This document shows, in pieces, positions 1 to 8,860 of a stretch of DNA of 64,000 bases (position 1 is the stretch's first letter; the number at the start of each line of letters is the position of its first letter). The notes under the pieces were generated by a model. That model had not been told where the DNA came from. It ran no database searches and saw only the letters and a list, made by a program, of their open reading frames with translations. Source of the stretch: Pontixanthobacter gangjinensis. GTDB taxonomy: Bacteria; Pseudomonadota; Alphaproteobacteria; Sphingomonadales; Sphingomonadaceae. The stretch is taken from assembly GCF_009827545.1 (NCBI RefSeq), contig NZ_WTYS01000001.1:62001-126000 (forward strand), given 5' to 3'. The position numbers and the translations under genes were made by a program.

Positions 1-825
1 ATCCTCGACGCCGCCCTTGCCAAACGGATCGCTCACCTCTCCGCAAGATGGGCAGGTATAGCCGGACATATTTTCCACCAACCCGATAATCGGAACCTTG
101 CCCGTTTCAAATAAATTGGCTGCGCGCTGCGCGTCGATCAGGGCCAGATCTTGCGGGGTAGAGACAATCACCGCGCCTTCAGGCTTGAATTTGGACAGCA
201 TCGTCAATTGCACATCACCAGTGCCCGGTGGCAGGTCAATCAGCAGCAATTCGGTATCACCCCAATGCGCATCGACCAATTGGGCCATCGCATTGCCAGC
301 CATCGGACCGCGCCATGCCAGCGCTTTACCCGGTTCAACCAGATGTCCCATCGACAGCACCGGAACGCCGTGGCGGCTTGGCACCGGAACCAGTTTCTCG
401 TTGCGGCCCTCGGGTTTTGCACCCTTATTATCGAACAATGTCGGCTGCGAAGGGCCATAGACATCGGCATCAACCACTCCGACTTTGCGCCCCATTCTGG
501 CAAGAGCGACCGCCAAATTCGCCGTCAGCGTCGATTTACCCACACCGCCCTTGCCCGATCCGACAGCAATAATTCGAGGTGTTTTGGGGGCAGGAGCTAC
601 CGGTGGTGCAGGCGCACGATCCGCCACCATTGCCACGCGCACTTCGGAAACACCCTCCGCCTCGCCCAGCATTTGTTTTACCGCTGATTCCAGACCGGCG
701 CGATTATCGGCGTCCAATCCTGATGCTTCGAGCACCAACGTTACTGTGCCATCCGTTAGCTTTATCGTCTGTATGCGCGCCGCAACCGAGTCCGGCAGCC
801 GCGCTTTTAATGCCTGTTCATCCAT
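1..825 (-). CDS. mrp: Mrp/ApbC family iron-sulfur cluster carrier ATPase (3' end outside window)
   Basis: The first 275 residues of a cytoplasmic P-loop ATPase that carries Fe-S clusters to apoproteins. A short DUF59-like N-terminal domain (about residues 1-65) leads through an Ala/Pro linker to the deviant Walker A motif [11 protein letters not shown] (residues 89-99). The Mrp signature DLPPGTGD and the cluster-binding pair C258-P-S-C261 are present. The ATG at 825-823 was chosen because the protein begins [11 protein letters not shown], the usual start of the N-terminal domain. It diverges from hflK across about 70 bp. The C-terminus runs off the left edge. Family assignment is firm; the role in Fe-S assembly is family knowledge. 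Confidence 0.95.
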   Translation of the reverse strand, partial: MDEQALKARLPDSVAARIQTIKLTDGTVTLVLEASGLDADNRAGLESAVKQMLGEAEGVSEVRVAMVADRAPAPPVAPAPKTPRIIAVGSGKGGVGKSTLTANLAVALARMGRKVGVVDADVYGPSQPTLFDNKGAKPEGRNEKLVPVPSRHGVPVLSMGHLVEPGKALAWRGPMAGNAMAQLVDAHWGDTELLLIDLPPGTGDVQLTMLSKFKPEGAVIVSTPQDLALIDAQRAANLFETGKVPIIGLVENMSGYTCPSCGEVSDPFGKGGVED

Positions 826-896
826 AATCGGGTCCTAGCAGTAAATTCCCGCACGCACCCCCTGTTTTTCCTACAATCGACACCTATAAAGAGTTC

Positions 897-2072
897 ATGA
901 GCACATTTGGCGCAATTGCGAAAAATATCGGGCTGGCAATGGCTGGCAAAAACCCATGGGGCGGCAAATCGGACAGTTCCGATGGCCCATCCGGCAGCGG
1001 CGGAGGGTCTGATTCAGATTCCGGCGGCAGCGAAAAGCCTAAGGGACCGCGCAATCCGTGGTTGCCGGGAAGCGGTGGAGGTGGCGGTGAAGAGCCGCGC
1101 CGTTCTGCCAATATCGAAGACATCTTCAAAAAGCGTGGGCCAGAGGGTCCGCGCAAAGGCGGCGGCGGCCCCGGCGGCCCCAATTTCCAATTCCCGCAGC
1201 GACCCGGCGGCAAAAGCTGGCTTCCCGTTGCAATCGGCGTGGTGGCACTGGCCTGGGTCGGGACGACCTCAATTCATTTTGTTCAGCCCAAAGAGCAAGG
1301 TGTTGTTACAACGCTCGGCAAGTTCTCCCGGACTTTCAATCCAGGCACAAACTGGACATTACCCGCCCCATTCGAAAGCGTGTACATCGAAAATGTCAGC
1401 GAAGTTCGTGCTTTCCGCATTCCCGAAGGGTCTGAAGGCGAGAAACTGATCCTGACTGGCGATCAAAACCTGGTCAATCTTTCTTACCTTATTAGGTGGA
1501 ATATCAATGACTTGTCCCTGTATAAGTTCCGCCTCGCAAAACCAATCGAGACGGTAAAGCAAGCCGCTGAGGCGGCCATGCGTTCTGCCGTTGCGGAAAA
1601 AACTTTGGACGATACTTTCTCCGGCGAAGGCCGGGCGCAAATCGAAGAACGCGTCCGGACCCGGATGCAAGCGATCCTTGACGGATACAAAGCTGGTATC
1701 ACGGTCCAAGGTGTTGAAATCGACAAGACCGATCCACCCGAGCAGGTTAGTGACGCATTCAAAGATGTGTCTGCGGCTGAGCAGGATGCCGATGCAGCAC
1801 GCAACCGTTCGCGCGGTGTAGCGCAGCAGATTTTGGCGGCCGCAGAAGGTGAAACCGCAGCGTTCGATAAGGTGTATGAGCAATATCGACTTGCCCCTGA
1901 GGTCACCCGCCAGCGCCTATATTACGAGACTATGGAGCGTGTTTTGAGCCAAACCGACAAAACCATCGTCGAAACTAATGGAGTGACAACGTATTTGCCG
2001 CTTCCGGAAATTCGCAAGCGAGCACAAGCAGCGCCGCCGGCCTCGCCACCTGCTGCGGTGGAGGGACAATGA
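897..2072 (+). CDS. hflK: FtsH protease modulator HflK
   Basis: An SPFH/band-7 membrane protein that, with HflC, forms the ring complex around the FtsH protease. The first 105 or so residues are very rich in Gly, Ser and Pro (the usual HflK cytoplasmic head). They are followed by one membrane segment at about residues 107-128 and then the SPFH domain, which contains VQPKEQGVVTTLGKFSRT. A helical Ala/Glu/Arg-rich stretch near 285-320 and a Pro/Ala tail close the protein. At 391 aa it has normal length for alphaproteobacteria. Its stop overlaps the hflC start by 4 bp, indicating translational coupling. The assignment rests on domain order and the adjacent hflC. Confidence 0.96.
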   Translation: MSTFGAIAKNIGLAMAGKNPWGGKSDSSDGPSGSGGGSDSDSGGSEKPKGPRNPWLPGSGGGGGEEPRRSANIEDIFKKRGPEGPRKGGGGPGGPNFQFPQRPGGKSWLPVAIGVVALAWVGTTSIHFVQPKEQGVVTTLGKFSRTFNPGTNWTLPAPFESVYIENVSEVRAFRIPEGSEGEKLILTGDQNLVNLSYLIRWNINDLSLYKFRLAKPIETVKQAAEAAMRSAVAEKTLDDTFSGEGRAQIEERVRTRMQAILDGYKAGITVQGVEIDKTDPPEQVSDAFKDVSAAEQDADAARNRSRGVAQQILAAAEGETAAFDKVYEQYRLAPEVTRQRLYYETMERVLSQTDKTIVETNGVTTYLPLPEIRKRAQAAPPASPPAAVEGQ

Positions 2073-2926
2073 ACATGACAAATATTTGGGAAAGCCATAA
2101 ACTTTCGATCATCGCAGTCGGCCTCGCTTTGATTGGCCTGATGTCCAGTATGGTCGTCATCCCCGAAGAAGAGCAAGCAGTTGTCGTGCGTACGGGTAAT
2201 CCCGTGCGTGTTATCAACCGCTTCCAACCCGATGTCCCATTTGGTGAAACCGGCGCCGGAGTCGTTTTACGTATCCCGCTGGTTGAACAAGTCATCCGGA
2301 TCGACAAACGCGTGCTCGATCTCGATATGAGCCAGCAACAAGTGCTCTCCAGCGATCAGCAGCGCTTGCTTGTCGATGCCTATGCGCGGTTTCGGATAAT
2401 CGATCCCGTACAGATGGTTGAGTCGGCTGGCACGACCGACGGCGTTAGGCTGCAGCTTGAACCAATTCTCAACTCAGTCCTCCGCCAAGAATTGGGGCGG
2501 CGGACTTTCGCAGCGATGCTGACGGCTGAGCGCGGCGACGCGATGAGCAATATAACGTCCAAGCTTGATGATCAGGCTCGGCGCTATGGCGCGCAAGTAA
2601 TTGATGTGCGCATCAAGCAAACCGACCTGCCAACAGGTGCGCCATTGGCAGCAGCATTCACCCGGATGGAAACTGACCGCGAACGCGAAGCCCGCACGAT
2701 CCGCGCTCAGGGTCAACGCGACGCACGGATCATTCGGGCAGAAGCTGATGCCGAAGCGGCTAGAATTTACGCTGAAAGCTTCGGGAAAGATCCCGGTTTC
2801 TATGATTTCTACCGGGCCATGCAAAGCTATGACAAGACCTTTGCGCAGGGCGAAGATCAGGGCGAAAGCAGCATCATTCTGTCACCCGACAATGAATATC
2901 TGCGACAGTTCAGGGGTCGCCGTTAG
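2069..2926 (+). CDS. hflC: FtsH protease modulator HflC
   Basis: Partner of HflK in the FtsH-associated SPFH complex. One N-terminal membrane segment (about residues 11-32) is followed by a band-7 domain beginning VIPEEEQAVVVRTG. A charged helical stretch rich in Arg, Glu and Ala follows (about residues 205-240, containing RTIRAQGQRDARIIRAEADA), then the short C-terminal tail typical of HflC (FYDFYRAMQSY). The start overlaps the hflK stop (ATGA). hflK-hflC-degP is a common alphaproteobacterial order, which suggests a shared membrane protein quality-control function. Confidence 0.96.
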   Translation: MNMTNIWESHKLSIIAVGLALIGLMSSMVVIPEEEQAVVVRTGNPVRVINRFQPDVPFGETGAGVVLRIPLVEQVIRIDKRVLDLDMSQQQVLSSDQQRLLVDAYARFRIIDPVQMVESAGTTDGVRLQLEPILNSVLRQELGRRTFAAMLTAERGDAMSNITSKLDDQARRYGAQVIDVRIKQTDLPTGAPLAAAFTRMETDREREARTIRAQGQRDARIIRAEADAEAARIYAESFGKDPGFYDFYRAMQSYDKTFAQGEDQGESSIILSPDNEYLRQFRGRR

Positions 2927-3062
2927 ACGCCTGTCGTTGACCGTTGGTCGATGGGCACCATGACTGTTCAATCGCCGTTCAGCGGATCCTGTAAGAAGGG
3001 GAGCAAGAACAACGGAAAAGCGGGGCCTTCCCGGCCCGAGTGAGCAAAAGGAAAGTAAGGAC

Positions 3063-4592
3063 GTGAAGCCTGTGCGATATGCTTATGGATTAACCTCCGC
3101 GCTGCTGGTTGGCGGCGCAGCCATTTCTCTGATGACCGGTTATCCAGCCGGCGCGCAAGTGGCGCAAAATGATGATAGCCAGATGGCCAGAGTTGTACCG
3201 CGAGCGGGCGCTCCGGTAAGCTTTGCTGATCTGACCGAGCAATTGCAGCCAGCCGTGGTCAACATCGCAACCCGGCAGCGTGTCGAAGTCGAACAGCGGG
3301 GCAATTCACTCGCAGAATTGTTCGGCATGCCGCAACGCAGCGCACCACAGGGCGGCGCTCCGCAAACCCGCGAGGCGCAATCGCTGGGTTCCGGATTTAT
3401 CATTTCGGCCGATGGTTACGTGGTCACCAACAACCACGTTGTCAGCCCTTCGGGTCGCGGTACGGTTGAAGAAATCACCGTGAAAATGCCCGACGGCAAA
3501 GAATATGAAGCGACCCTGGTTGGAGCTGATGCTGCGTCTGATCTGGCTGTGCTAAAAATCCAGAGCGACAAGGATTTTCCTTTCGTAGAATTCGGCGATT
3601 CAGCGCAGGCACGCACAGGTGACTGGGTGATTGCGATTGGCAATCCATTCGGCCTTGGCGGGACGGTAACCAGCGGAATTGTCTCCGCCGTTATGCGCAA
3701 TACCGGCGGCGGTGCCTATGATCGCTTCATCCAGACCGATGCCAGCATCAATCGCGGCAATTCGGGCGGGCCGTTGTTCGATATGCAAGGTAATGTAATC
3801 GGCATTAACAACGCGATCCTGTCCCCCTCGGGCGGCAGCGTGGGTATCGGTTTTGCGATCCCGGCAGAAACCGCCAAGCCAATTGTCGAACAGTTGAAGA
3901 GCGGTAAAACCATCGAGCGCGGTTATCTGGGCGTCAGCATCACACCGGTTGATGATGATTTGGCCGATTCGCTCGGCCTACGCCGCAATCGCGGTGAATT
4001 TGTTCAATTGGTTGAACCCGATGCGGGGGCAGACAAGGCGGGCATCGAGGCGGGCGATATCGTGATCTCGATTGACGGCAAAGAAGTCACGCCCGACCAG
4101 ACATTGTCGTTCCTGGTTGCCAATATCAAACCCGGCACGACAATCGCGATAGAGTTGGTTCGCGAAGGTAAAACTCGCACAGTTCGTGCATTGGTTGGTA
4201 AACGTCCAACCGAAGATCAAATCCGCGAGCGGCAAATGTTCCGCGGCGATGATGAGGCAGAAATGCCGGAGCAATCCGAAGATGCCAGCCCGGTCATCGA
4301 CAAGCTGGGCCTGCAAGTCGTGGCAATTAACGCAGAAATTGCGCGCCAACTGCGCGTCCCGGCTAATACTAAAGGCGTTGCAATTCTGAAAGTGAACCCG
4401 AATTCCGATGCAGCGACCAAGGGTCTGCGCCGCCGGGACATCATACTGACGGCCAATTACAAGCCCGTGGCGAGCATTGCCGATCTGGAAACGATCGTGA
4501 ACGAAGCCGTCGCTGAGGACCGCGAAGCCGTGCTGTTGCAGATCCAGCGCGAAGGCGGTGCTCCCGCATACCGCGCTGTTCGGTTACGCTAA
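3063..4592 (+). CDS. degP: DegP/MucD-like periplasmic serine protease (Do family)
   Basis: An HtrA family protease/chaperone of the periplasm. The GTG start lies behind an AAGGA-type ribosome site. The N-terminus is a signal peptide (to about residue 31, with GYPAGA before the mature part). The trypsin-like domain shows the triad H125 (VTNNHVV), D160 (ASDLAVLK) and S234 (NRGNSGGP). Two PDZ domains follow, at about 275-375 and 410-500. At 509 aa it is full length. It lies 136 bp downstream of hflC and is followed by a strong intrinsic terminator, so it probably ends the hflK-hflC-degP transcription unit. Confidence 0.95.
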   Translation: MKPVRYAYGLTSALLVGGAAISLMTGYPAGAQVAQNDDSQMARVVPRAGAPVSFADLTEQLQPAVVNIATRQRVEVEQRGNSLAELFGMPQRSAPQGGAPQTREAQSLGSGFIISADGYVVTNNHVVSPSGRGTVEEITVKMPDGKEYEATLVGADAASDLAVLKIQSDKDFPFVEFGDSAQARTGDWVIAIGNPFGLGGTVTSGIVSAVMRNTGGGAYDRFIQTDASINRGNSGGPLFDMQGNVIGINNAILSPSGGSVGIGFAIPAETAKPIVEQLKSGKTIERGYLGVSITPVDDDLADSLGLRRNRGEFVQLVEPDAGADKAGIEAGDIVISIDGKEVTPDQTLSFLVANIKPGTTIAIELVREGKTRTVRALVGKRPTEDQIRERQMFRGDDEAEMPEQSEDASPVIDKLGLQVVAINAEIARQLRVPANTKGVAILKVNPNSDAATKGLRRRDIILTANYKPVASIADLETIVNEAVAEDREAVLLQIQREGGAPAYRAVRLR

Positions 4593-4633
4593 CTATCATT
4601 GGCCCGAGACCGATTGGGCAGATTGATATAAAG

Positions 4634-4671
4634 AAGGCCCCGCTGGATAAACCCGCGGGGCCTTTTCTTTT
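4634..4671 (+). terminator. Intrinsic terminator after degP
   Basis: A perfect 10-bp GC-rich stem (AAGGCCCCGC at 4634-4643 pairing with GCGGGGCCTT at 4655-4664) with an 11-nt loop, followed by a T-rich run to 4671. It lies about 40 bp past the degP stop and faces the + strand. The 3' end of the convergent secreted-protein gene starts 25 bp further on. Confidence 0.9.
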
Positions 4672-4696
4672 GGACTTATGATCCAACGGTTCGCAA

Positions 4697-5095
4697 TTAC
4701 GATCCGTTGACTTTCATGTTCCAACGGCTTTTGCAAACCCAATCGAATGATGAATTGTCCGATCCAACTGCATTATACTCCACGTCGCCTGTGGCATTGT
4801 AAGTATAGTATTTGTAATCGCTGTAGCCGCGAATTCCGAAAGCACCGCAATCGGGTGACCCGTCTTTCTGATCATGGCACACTTTCGCATAAATCCTGTT
4901 CGCACAGGTGTTTCTGTAAGTTACGGTGATTTTGCTCTTGTCCCAGCTATGGTTCGTTTGCCTGAGACATTTGTTACGGCTCGCATCTTTTGCGTCCCAG
5001 CAACCGTCGGCATCGACCGAAGTTTGGTGCGAAGCACTGGCAGATGATGATGATGCGACCATGAGCGCGGCGAGTAGAGTAAAGCGAATAGACAT
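4697..5095 (-). CDS. Small secreted Cys-containing protein of unknown function
   Basis: 132 aa, not recognised as a named family. It starts with a clear Sec signal peptide (MSIRFTLLAALMVASSSSASAS, cut after about residue 22). The mature part has six Cys residues (GCWD, KCLR, TCAN, VCHD, DCGA, VCKS) and is rich in Asn, Asp, Ser and Tyr, consistent with a disulfide-bonded periplasmic or extracellular protein. An AAGGAGG ribosome site sits 6 nt before the ATG, suggesting strong translation. A perfect TGTGA-N6-TCACA palindrome is centred 73 bp upstream of the start. The gene stands alone between degP and the penicillin-binding protein gene. Function unknown. Confidence 0.75.
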   Translation of the reverse strand: MSIRFTLLAALMVASSSSASASHQTSVDADGCWDAKDASRNKCLRQTNHSWDKSKITVTYRNTCANRIYAKVCHDQKDGSPDCGAFGIRGYSDYKYYTYNATGDVEYNAVGSDNSSFDWVCKSRWNMKVNGS

Positions 5096-5160
5096 ATGTC
5101 CTCCTTGTCCAAAAGCGATATTGCTTGGGTGAAGGATTAATCCGGCGTTGGACGGGGCGC

Positions 5161-5176
5161 TGTGACCAAGGTCACA
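5161..5176 (-). promoter_or_regulatory. Perfect CRP-type palindrome upstream of the secreted protein gene
   Basis: TGTGACCAAGGTCACA is a perfect 16-bp palindrome (arms of 7, spacer of 2) and matches the CRP consensus TGTGA-N6-TCACA exactly. It is centred about 73 bp upstream of the minus-strand gene starting at 5095, where a class I activator site could lie. It also sits about 25 bp past the stop codon of the penicillin-binding protein gene. That it is bound by a CRP-family regulator is inference. Confidence 0.5.
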
Positions 5177-5200
5177 CCGCCGAAAATGTCTCAGAGAAAG

Positions 5201-7399
5201 CTAATTTACAGGTGCCGCCGGATTGGTGCGCGGCGCTGGCTGTTGCTGCGGTGGCGGCGAAGGGACACGCTGAGCGGGCTTGGGCCGGTTCTGCGCCGGT
5301 GCTGCTGCCGATCCCTCACCTGTGGCACGGTTCAGGAAATCATCGCTGGCCGCAGGTGGCGCATCATTTTCAGGCACTTGTGGGCGGCGCGAAACATCGC
5401 CGGGCGTCGCCTGGCCGTTCGGCTGCGGAACCGGGTTATTCGGATCGCGCCCTGCGCCAGGCTCAATCAGATTGCCTTGCTCGTCGATGTAGTAATAATC
5501 GTCAGGGTCCCCGAAATAGAATTCATCATCGGGTTCAAGTTGCCATTCGGGCAATTTCAGTTCGGTGTTGAATTGTTCAACCGGGCGATCCTTCACCGCA
5601 TAGCGCATAAAAGCGGCGAAGGCCTGCGCAGGGGCGCGGCCACCTTGGAGGCCCGGCACCGCTTTTGCATCATCGCGGCCCATCCACACGCCAGTGGTGA
5701 TCCCGCTGGAAAATCCGATGAACCAGCCGTCTTTGTTGGACGAGGTTGTCCCGGTCTTGCCCGCAACCGGGCGTCCGATTTGCGCCGCTTTACCAGTGCC
5801 AGTGTTGACCGCGGTTTGCAGCAAGTCGGTGATCCCAGCCGCAACGTAATCAGGGACCAGAGTGGAACCACCGGACTTCTCGTGCTGATACAGCAGTTCT
5901 CCGCTCGCGGTCGTCACTTTCACAATTCCATAGGGCTCGATTGATTTTCCGCCGGCTGACACGGCGGCAAAGGCGCGGGTCATGTCGATCACCCGCGTTT
6001 CGTTGCTGCCGAGCACCATGGAAGGCACCGTCGAGATCGGCGTGGTGATGCCGAACCGCTTGGCCATCGAGGCGACAGTGCCGAAACCGACCTCATTGCC
6101 CAATTGAGCCGCGACCGTGTTTTTGGAATAGGCAAATGCAGTGCGCAAATTTATGTCTCCGGCATAGGCGCCACCAGAATTGCGCGGGCTCCATCCGTCA
6201 ATCGTGACTGGAACGTCCTTGACCATATCTTCGGGCGTGTAACCCGCTTCCAGTGCCGCGAGATAAACGAATAACTTCCACGATGACCCCGGCTGACGCA
6301 CCGCGTCGGCAGCGCGATTGTAATTGGTTTCAACATAATCGGTTCCGCCGATCATCGCCAGAATTGCACCATCGCGGTCGAGACTGACCAACGCGCCTTG
6401 CGCATTGTTCGGTGTGTTAGATTTGATTGATGCTGCGGCGGTTTGCTGCATCCCTACATCCAGCGTGGTCCACACTTCAATCGGTTCGAATGTTTCGGGC
6501 AGCAGTAAATCAAGCTGCGGCAAAGCCCAATCAGTGAAATAGCGCACCGAATTCTGACTCTTGTCCTCTTTCAGCTTCACAGCCGAGGGGTCCACGGTAA
6601 TGCTGGGATCAATCCGCCCCTGCTCCTTCATCAACCGCAACACCACTTGTGCGCGGTCGACCGCCGCCTGCACATCGGCGGTGGGGGAATAGCGTGATGG
6701 GGCCTTCACCAAACCGGCGATAATCGCGGCTTCAGCGGTATCGAGTTCGGTCCCTGGATGGCTGAAGAATTTGCGACTGGCGCTGTCAATTCCATAGGCA
6801 CCGCCACCGAAGTAGACTTTGTTCAGATAGAGTTCGAGGATTTGATTTTTCGAAAACTTCCACTCCAGCGCCATTGCCAGGACTGCCTCACGCAGTTTCC
6901 GGTCAAGAGTCCGGTTGGAATTTAGGAAGACATTGCGCGCCAATTGCTGGGTAATGGTTGATGTCGCACCCAGCCGCTTATCACCAGTTGCAGCGACAAA
7001 GACCGCGCGCCCCAAACCAATCGGATCAACTCCGAAATGGCTATGATAACGGCGATCTTCTACCGAAATCATCGCATCTTTCATCACCTGCGGAATTTCA
7101 TCGCTGGTCAGCCATTTGCCAAAGCTCGGGCCGAGTTCGACAATCTCCGTCCCGTCACGCGCACGGACAATGATAGTCTGCGCGTTCTGGGTGGCTTTCA
7201 ATTCTTGATAGCTGGGCAGTGATCGCGCGGCGAACACCACCGCCAGACCGAGGAACAACACGCCGAGCAAGCTGAGAAACCCGCCCCACACAAACACACG
7301 GCGCAACCACAAACGCCAGCCAGTCGGCTTTCGCCTGACTGGCTTTGCGTTCTGTTTCCGGCTTGTGCTGGCCGCGCGCCGGCTGCCCCGTTGTGCCAT
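5201..7399 (-). CDS. Class A penicillin-binding protein (PBP1A family)
   Basis: A bifunctional peptidoglycan glycosyltransferase/transpeptidase anchored in the inner membrane. A basic cytoplasmic tail (residues 1-30) is followed by one membrane segment (about 34-58). The GT51 domain shows the catalytic Glu114 in EDRRYHSHFG, then GATSTITQQLARN and RKLREAVLAMALEWKFSK. The transpeptidase domain has S372-S-W-K375, an SKN motif in FAYSKNTVAAQ and KTGTTSS. A Pro/Gln/Ala-rich tail of about 90 residues ends the protein. At 732 aa it is a usual length. It is followed by the secreted-protein gene and preceded by msrB, both on the same strand. Confidence 0.95.
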   Translation of the reverse strand: MAQRGSRRAASTSRKQNAKPVRRKPTGWRLWLRRVFVWGGFLSLLGVLFLGLAVVFAARSLPSYQELKATQNAQTIIVRARDGTEIVELGPSFGKWLTSDEIPQVMKDAMISVEDRRYHSHFGVDPIGLGRAVFVAATGDKRLGATSTITQQLARNVFLNSNRTLDRKLREAVLAMALEWKFSKNQILELYLNKVYFGGGAYGIDSASRKFFSHPGTELDTAEAAIIAGLVKAPSRYSPTADVQAAVDRAQVVLRLMKEQGRIDPSITVDPSAVKLKEDKSQNSVRYFTDWALPQLDLLLPETFEPIEVWTTLDVGMQQTAAASIKSNTPNNAQGALVSLDRDGAILAMIGGTDYVETNYNRAADAVRQPGSSWKLFVYLAALEAGYTPEDMVKDVPVTIDGWSPRNSGGAYAGDINLRTAFAYSKNTVAAQLGNEVGFGTVASMAKRFGITTPISTVPSMVLGSNETRVIDMTRAFAAVSAGGKSIEPYGIVKVTTASGELLYQHEKSGGSTLVPDYVAAGITDLLQTAVNTGTGKAAQIGRPVAGKTGTTSSNKDGWFIGFSSGITTGVWMGRDDAKAVPGLQGGRAPAQAFAAFMRYAVKDRPVEQFNTELKLPEWQLEPDDEFYFGDPDDYYYIDEQGNLIEPGAGRDPNNPVPQPNGQATPGDVSRRPQVPENDAPPAASDDFLNRATGEGSAAAPAQNRPKPAQRVPSPPPQQQPAPRTNPAAPVN

Positions 7400-7496
7400 C
7401 GACTAGGTTTACCCGTTCAACGGTGCGTAATGCACCCGTCCATCCTCAAAGCGATGCATAGAACAGTTGTAACGCTGCGTGAACGGAGAAAGCGAT

Positions 7497-7910
7497 TTAG
7501 TCGTCAGTTGAGTCATCAGGAGCGAAATCAAGAGAGGCGCTGTTGATACAATACCGCAATCCCCCCGCCTCGGCCGGGCCATCAGGAAACACATGGCCCA
7601 AATGCCCATCGCATTTTGAGCAGGTAACTTCAGTGCGGATCATACCGTGCGACACATCGCGGTGCTCGGCCACTACGTCGCCTTCTGCGGGCTTGGTGAA
7701 CGCAGGCCAACCGCAACCGCTGTTGTATTTCGCATCGCTTTCGAACAATTTGGTCCCGCATCCGGCGCAGACATATTCGCCTTCGTCATAATGCTTGTCG
7801 AATTCGCCTGTGAAGGCGCGTTCGGTGCCCTTCTCGCGAAGAACATGAAACTGCTCCGGCGTAAGTTTTTCGCGCCATTCGGTGTCAGTAGTGGATTTGG
7901 GGTCAGTCAT
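7497..7910 (-). CDS. msrB: Peptide-methionine (R)-S-oxide reductase MsrB
   Basis: Reduces the R epimer of methionine sulfoxide in oxidised proteins. The 137 aa contain the two zinc-binding pairs (VCAGCG and [17 protein letters not shown]), the core CGWPAFTKP and the catalytic Cys in [11 protein letters not shown]. No signal peptide is present, so it is cytoplasmic. The start gives [20 protein letters not shown], a normal MsrB N-terminus. It lies 97 bp upstream of the penicillin-binding protein gene on the same strand and may share transcripts with it. Confidence 0.97.
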   Translation of the reverse strand: MTDPKSTTDTEWREKLTPEQFHVLREKGTERAFTGEFDKHYDEGEYVCAGCGTKLFESDAKYNSGCGWPAFTKPAEGDVVAEHRDVSHGMIRTEVTCSKCDGHLGHVFPDGPAEAGGLRYCINSASLDFAPDDSTDD

Positions 7911-7944
7911 TTCAGAACTCCTTGAGCCTGAGATATAGGAAGTC

Positions 7945-8119
7945 TTTGTTTAGCCTCAAGCTCGTGTTCTTTTGGGCCTCGCGCGCCAGCAGCCGCATCC
8001 GCTCCCTTAGGTTGCCGCGCCAGTCGCACGTCGGCGGTCGGCCTGTAGCTGCTTGCCCCGCCAGTCTGGGCTAAACCAAACCTGCGGATGCAGACCCCCG
8101 GCGTTTGAGGCTAAACAAA
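7945..8119. repeat. Intergenic element bounded by perfect 15-bp inverted repeats
   Basis: TTTGTTTAGCCTCAA at 7945-7959 is repeated exactly in inverse orientation at 8105-8119 (TTGAGGCTAAACAAA), bounding 175 bp. Inside, GCATCCGC (near 7995) recurs inversely as GCGGATGC (near 8084), so the ends could fold into a long interrupted stem. No ORF fits inside. It fills the gap between msrB and the glutathione S-transferase gene; its right end lies 8 bp past the transferase stop. A miniature mobile or REP-type sphingomonad repeat is the likeliest reading. Confidence 0.6.
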
Positions 8120-8127
8120 CGAAAAAC

Positions 8128-8805
8128 TCATCCGTCAACATCGCCATATTGCTTGGGCGGCTGGATTACTTCCATCCGTTCGCTCAGCAAAGGTCTGAAG
8201 CTCGGCCTGCTTTTGAACACAGAATACCAGCTCTTCGATTGTTCATGCCCCTTCCAATCAATGCCGCCGAGATAATCGGCGACGCTGATTTGCGCGGCCG
8301 CTGCCAAATCGGCCAGGCTCATCCGCGAACCTGCAAGCCAGGGGCGCGTATCGACCAAGTAATCGATGTAATCGAGGTGGCCGTGGGCCATTTTCATCGC
8401 GTTCGACAATGCTCTGGAATCTGGCGGCTGGCGCAAGATCAGACGTTTCTTCATCCGTTCATGCAGCAGTGGGTGGGTGACATCGGCGAAGAAGTTTTCA
8501 TCAAACAGAGCCACCAAGCGGCGAATTTCGGCGCGGTCTTTTACCGTACCATTGATCATTGGCGCCTGATCAACCGTTTCTTCGAAATATTCGCAAATCG
8601 CGCGGCTATCACACAGCGTGGTTTTCTTTTCTGCGTCATGCAGCACCGGAGTGCGTCCCGCCGGGTTCAGAGCAAAGAAATCATCATTGCCTTCCCACGG
8701 ATTCTCCCGCCACAATTCATAGCCGACGCCCTTCTCGCTAAGCAGCAAGCGGACCTTTCGGCTGAACGGGCAAAGAGGGAATTGATACAAACGCCACATT
8801 GTCAC
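8128..8805 (-). CDS. Glutathione S-transferase family protein
   Basis: A 225-aa soluble protein with the N-terminal thioredoxin fold typical of GSTs: LYQFPLCPFSRKVRLLLSEKG carries a CPFS motif at the position of the active-site Cys or Ser. NPAGRTPVL supplies the cis-Pro and CDSRAICEYFEE the glutathione gamma-Glu binding segment. The helical C-terminal domain contains AGSRMSLADLAAAAQISV, the N-capping box region. The substrate cannot be read from the sequence; beta/omega-like classes with a Cys often act on disulfides. Its upstream neighbour is a small secreted protein on the same strand. Confidence 0.88.
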   Translation of the reverse strand: MTMWRLYQFPLCPFSRKVRLLLSEKGVGYELWRENPWEGNDDFFALNPAGRTPVLHDAEKKTTLCDSRAICEYFEETVDQAPMINGTVKDRAEIRRLVALFDENFFADVTHPLLHERMKKRLILRQPPDSRALSNAMKMAHGHLDYIDYLVDTRPWLAGSRMSLADLAAAAQISVADYLGGIDWKGHEQSKSWYSVFKSRPSFRPLLSERMEVIQPPKQYGDVDG

Positions 8806-8860
8806 GCTAATGCAGCAAGCATCGCGTCGCGTCTATATAGCGCAGTTTGGCAATTCACCT

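Noticed and set aside
884-890. TATAAA as the -10 box of hflK
   Set aside because: It lies only about 7 bp from the ATG, which would give a leaderless mRNA, and no convincing -35 element stands at the right distance.
5201-5944. Long plus-strand reading frames opposite the penicillin-binding protein gene
   Set aside because: They are antisense shadows: the minus-strand frame has all transglycosylase and transpeptidase motifs, while the plus-strand translations are Arg/Cys-rich without recognisable domains.
7945-8119. A complete insertion sequence
   Set aside because: The segment between the inverted repeats has no transposase frame and is far too short for an autonomous element.
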